Shown here: piece by piece, positions 4,565 through 5,112 of the stretch
Layout of the letters: each line of letters begins with the position of its first letter
Position numbering within the stretch: position 1 is the stretch's first letter
Assembly: GCA_028275295.1 (NCBI GenBank)
Contig: JAPWUY010000184.1
Span: 1-5,112, forward strand
Source of the DNA: Thermodesulfobacteriota bacterium
GTDB taxonomy: Bacteria > Desulfobacterota > Desulfocorpusculales > Desulfocorpusculum
Length of the DNA: 5,112 bases
Reading direction: 5' to 3'
Translations under genes and position numbers: made by a program
The notes under the pieces: generated by a model
What the model was told of the DNA's origin: nothing
Database searches by the model: none
What the model saw: the letters and a program-made list of their open reading frames with translations, nothing else

Positions 4565-4939
4565 TTGGGCCAAGTAATTCTCGAGATAGTGCTTCCTCCA
4601 GTTATGGCCACGGCGGTTGGATGCGGAGCGTGCAGAGAGTTCATGGAAGAGGCGGGGTTGCCCACAGAGTTGGGAGGAGAAGATTACCCTGCGGAACTCA
4701 GGGAACTTTGGGGTAGGCTCTCCCAGTGGATTAGAGAGATCCAAGAATCCCATGGAGGGAGGATCAAGGTGGAGGTGATAGATGGGCTCTCACCTATGGG
4801 CTTATGGAAGCAACTCCGCCATGGCATAAGAAGACTTCCCGGGTTTGTAGTGCAAAGAAGGCATGCCATAAGTGGTTTCGAGCCCCAGAAGGTGGAAGCC
4901 CTCTTGGAGGAAATCCTGGAAGAGAGAGAAGCTTCCTGA
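4565..4939 (+). CDS. Thioredoxin-like protein with CGAC redox pair
   Basis: The 124-residue product starts at TTG 4565. It opens with a beta strand (VILEIVLPP), then a CGAC motif (C20, C23) at the head of a helix, as in thioredoxin-fold oxidoreductases. A charged helical insert (about 40-62) follows, then a strand IKVEVID. Next come LP at 91-92, which would be the cis-proline loop facing the CxxC pair, and strand-turn-strand FVVQRRHAISGF. A C-terminal helix with LLEEILEE ends the protein. This order matches a thioredoxin fold with a longer central region, but the similarity is weak and no named family is recognised. No signal peptide is seen, so it is probably cytoplasmic. As last gene of the hcp string it could reduce disulfides, persulfides or S-nitrosothiols, or pass electrons between thiols and the ferredoxin. 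The fold call is moderately sure; the partner is inferred. Confidence 0.72.
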   Translation: MGQVILEIVLPPVMATAVGCGACREFMEEAGLPTELGGEDYPAELRELWGRLSQWIREIQESHGGRIKVEVIDGLSPMGLWKQLRHGIRRLPGFVVQRRHAISGFEPQKVEALLEEILEEREAS

Positions 4940-4950
4940 GGAGGCTCCTC
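4938..4950 (+). other. Short hairpin overlapping the last stop codon
   Basis: GAGGA (4938-4942) and TCCTC (4946-4950) form a 5-bp stem with a 3-base loop, starting within the stop codon of the thioredoxin-like gene. It is the first of three consecutive inverted repeats. Alone it is weak. Confidence 0.25.
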
Positions 4951-4960
4951 TCTTGGGGGA

Positions 4961-5015
4961 GTTCCCTTTGGGGAACGCTTGAGGGTCGACCCTCGAGGGA
5001 AGAAAAGGAATTTTT
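4961..5015 (+). terminator. Candidate transcription end: tandem hairpins followed by a T-run
   Basis: GTTCCC-TTTG-GGGAAC (4961-4976) is a perfect 6-bp hairpin. One base later comes an 8-bp hairpin (4978-4997) with one G-U pair and a TCGA loop, built on GAGGGTCGACCCTC. A TTTTT run lies at 5011-5015, 13 bases past the second stem, too far for a textbook intrinsic terminator. The stacking of hairpins right after the last gene still suggests a 3'-end region, either of a Rho-type or of an atypical terminator. Confidence 0.35.
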
Positions 5016-5112
5016 GACCAACAGGTGTCCGTGGCCCTGTGCGGCTTCCAAGGGGGTTCCATGGAAAAAGCCGGGTCGTGAAGGGGACTCCCTCGAGAGC
5101 CCAGGGACTTTG
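5016..5112. other. Non-coding right edge, nothing assigned
   Basis: No convincing gene begins here. ATG 5061 is followed by only five codons before a stop, and GTG 5078 is open to the window end but lacks a ribosome binding site. CCCTCGAGAG at 5090-5099 differs by one base from the palindrome seen at 2419 and 4990. Confidence 0.4.

Noticed and set aside
5013..5042. TTTGACC as a second HcpR half-site or as a -35 element
   Set aside because: The expected right half GGTCAAG is absent at the needed spacing (AACAGGTGT instead), and no -10-like hexamer lies 16-18 bases downstream of TTGACC.
5078..5112. Possible gene starting at GTG 5078 and leaving the window
   Set aside because: No ribosome binding site precedes it and only 11 codons are visible, so nothing supports coding.
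1..5112. CRISPR array, tRNA/rRNA gene, insertion sequence or phage gene
   Set aside because: No regularly spaced direct repeats, no cloverleaf or rRNA-like stretch, and no transposase or integrase motifs were seen on either strand.

Overview
The window reads as a stretch of chromosome from a strictly or mainly anaerobic bacterium. All supported genes lie on the + strand. The best guide to lifestyle is a class I hybrid cluster protein (Hcp) surrounded by oxygen-sensitive iron-sulfur and cysteine-rich proteins. Such Hcps are typical of anaerobes, including sulfate reducers and relatives (Desulfobacterota), clostridia and Thermotogales. Most arginine codons in the small genes are AGG/AGA and the proteins are rich in Glu and Lys, which would suit a moderately thermophilic anaerobe. 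A Desulfobacterota-like host is my best guess, but it is inference only.

Layout. Positions 1-342 hold the 3' part of a DUF1858-type gene that runs in from the left edge. Positions 442-570 hold a 42-codon gene with two CxxC pairs and a very strong Shine-Dalgarno sequence. Positions 571-744 look like a control region: an inverted repeat of the CRP/FNR type (TTTGATACAGGTCAAG, 636-651) is followed about 20 bases later by a -10-like TTTAAT (671-676). Then come six co-directional genes: hcp (745-2403, or 778-2403), a zinc-ribbon/HDIG phosphohydrolase (2455-3210), a cysteine-rich 4Fe-4S protein of the type found beside hcp (3261-3980), a small cupin (4008-4322), a monocluster ferredoxin (4369-4563) and a thioredoxin-like CGAC protein (TTG start, 4565-4939). 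Gaps between them are 1-51 bases, as expected for an operon. Positions 4940-5112 carry no gene. They contain tandem hairpins and a T-run, probably the operon end.

How the genes may work together. Hcp reduces nitric oxide (and hydroxylamine in vitro), and needs low-potential electrons. No hcr-like flavin/2Fe-2S reductase is present here. The 4Fe-4S protein and the ferredoxin are natural candidates for the electron supply, and the thioredoxin-like protein for thiol or S-nitrosothiol repair or for persulfide chemistry on the hybrid cluster. The HDIG protein and the cupin could be signalling or metal-dependent accessory enzymes; their substrates cannot be read from the sequence. The upstream operator-like site fits control by an HcpR/FNR-type regulator. 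The overall picture is a nitrosative-stress or NO-detoxification module with several uncharacterised partners.

Two intergenic hairpins (2413-2434 and 4978-4997) both close on a TCGA loop and share the palindrome CCCTCGAGGG. Together with a repeated translation leader, this may be a lineage-specific signature.
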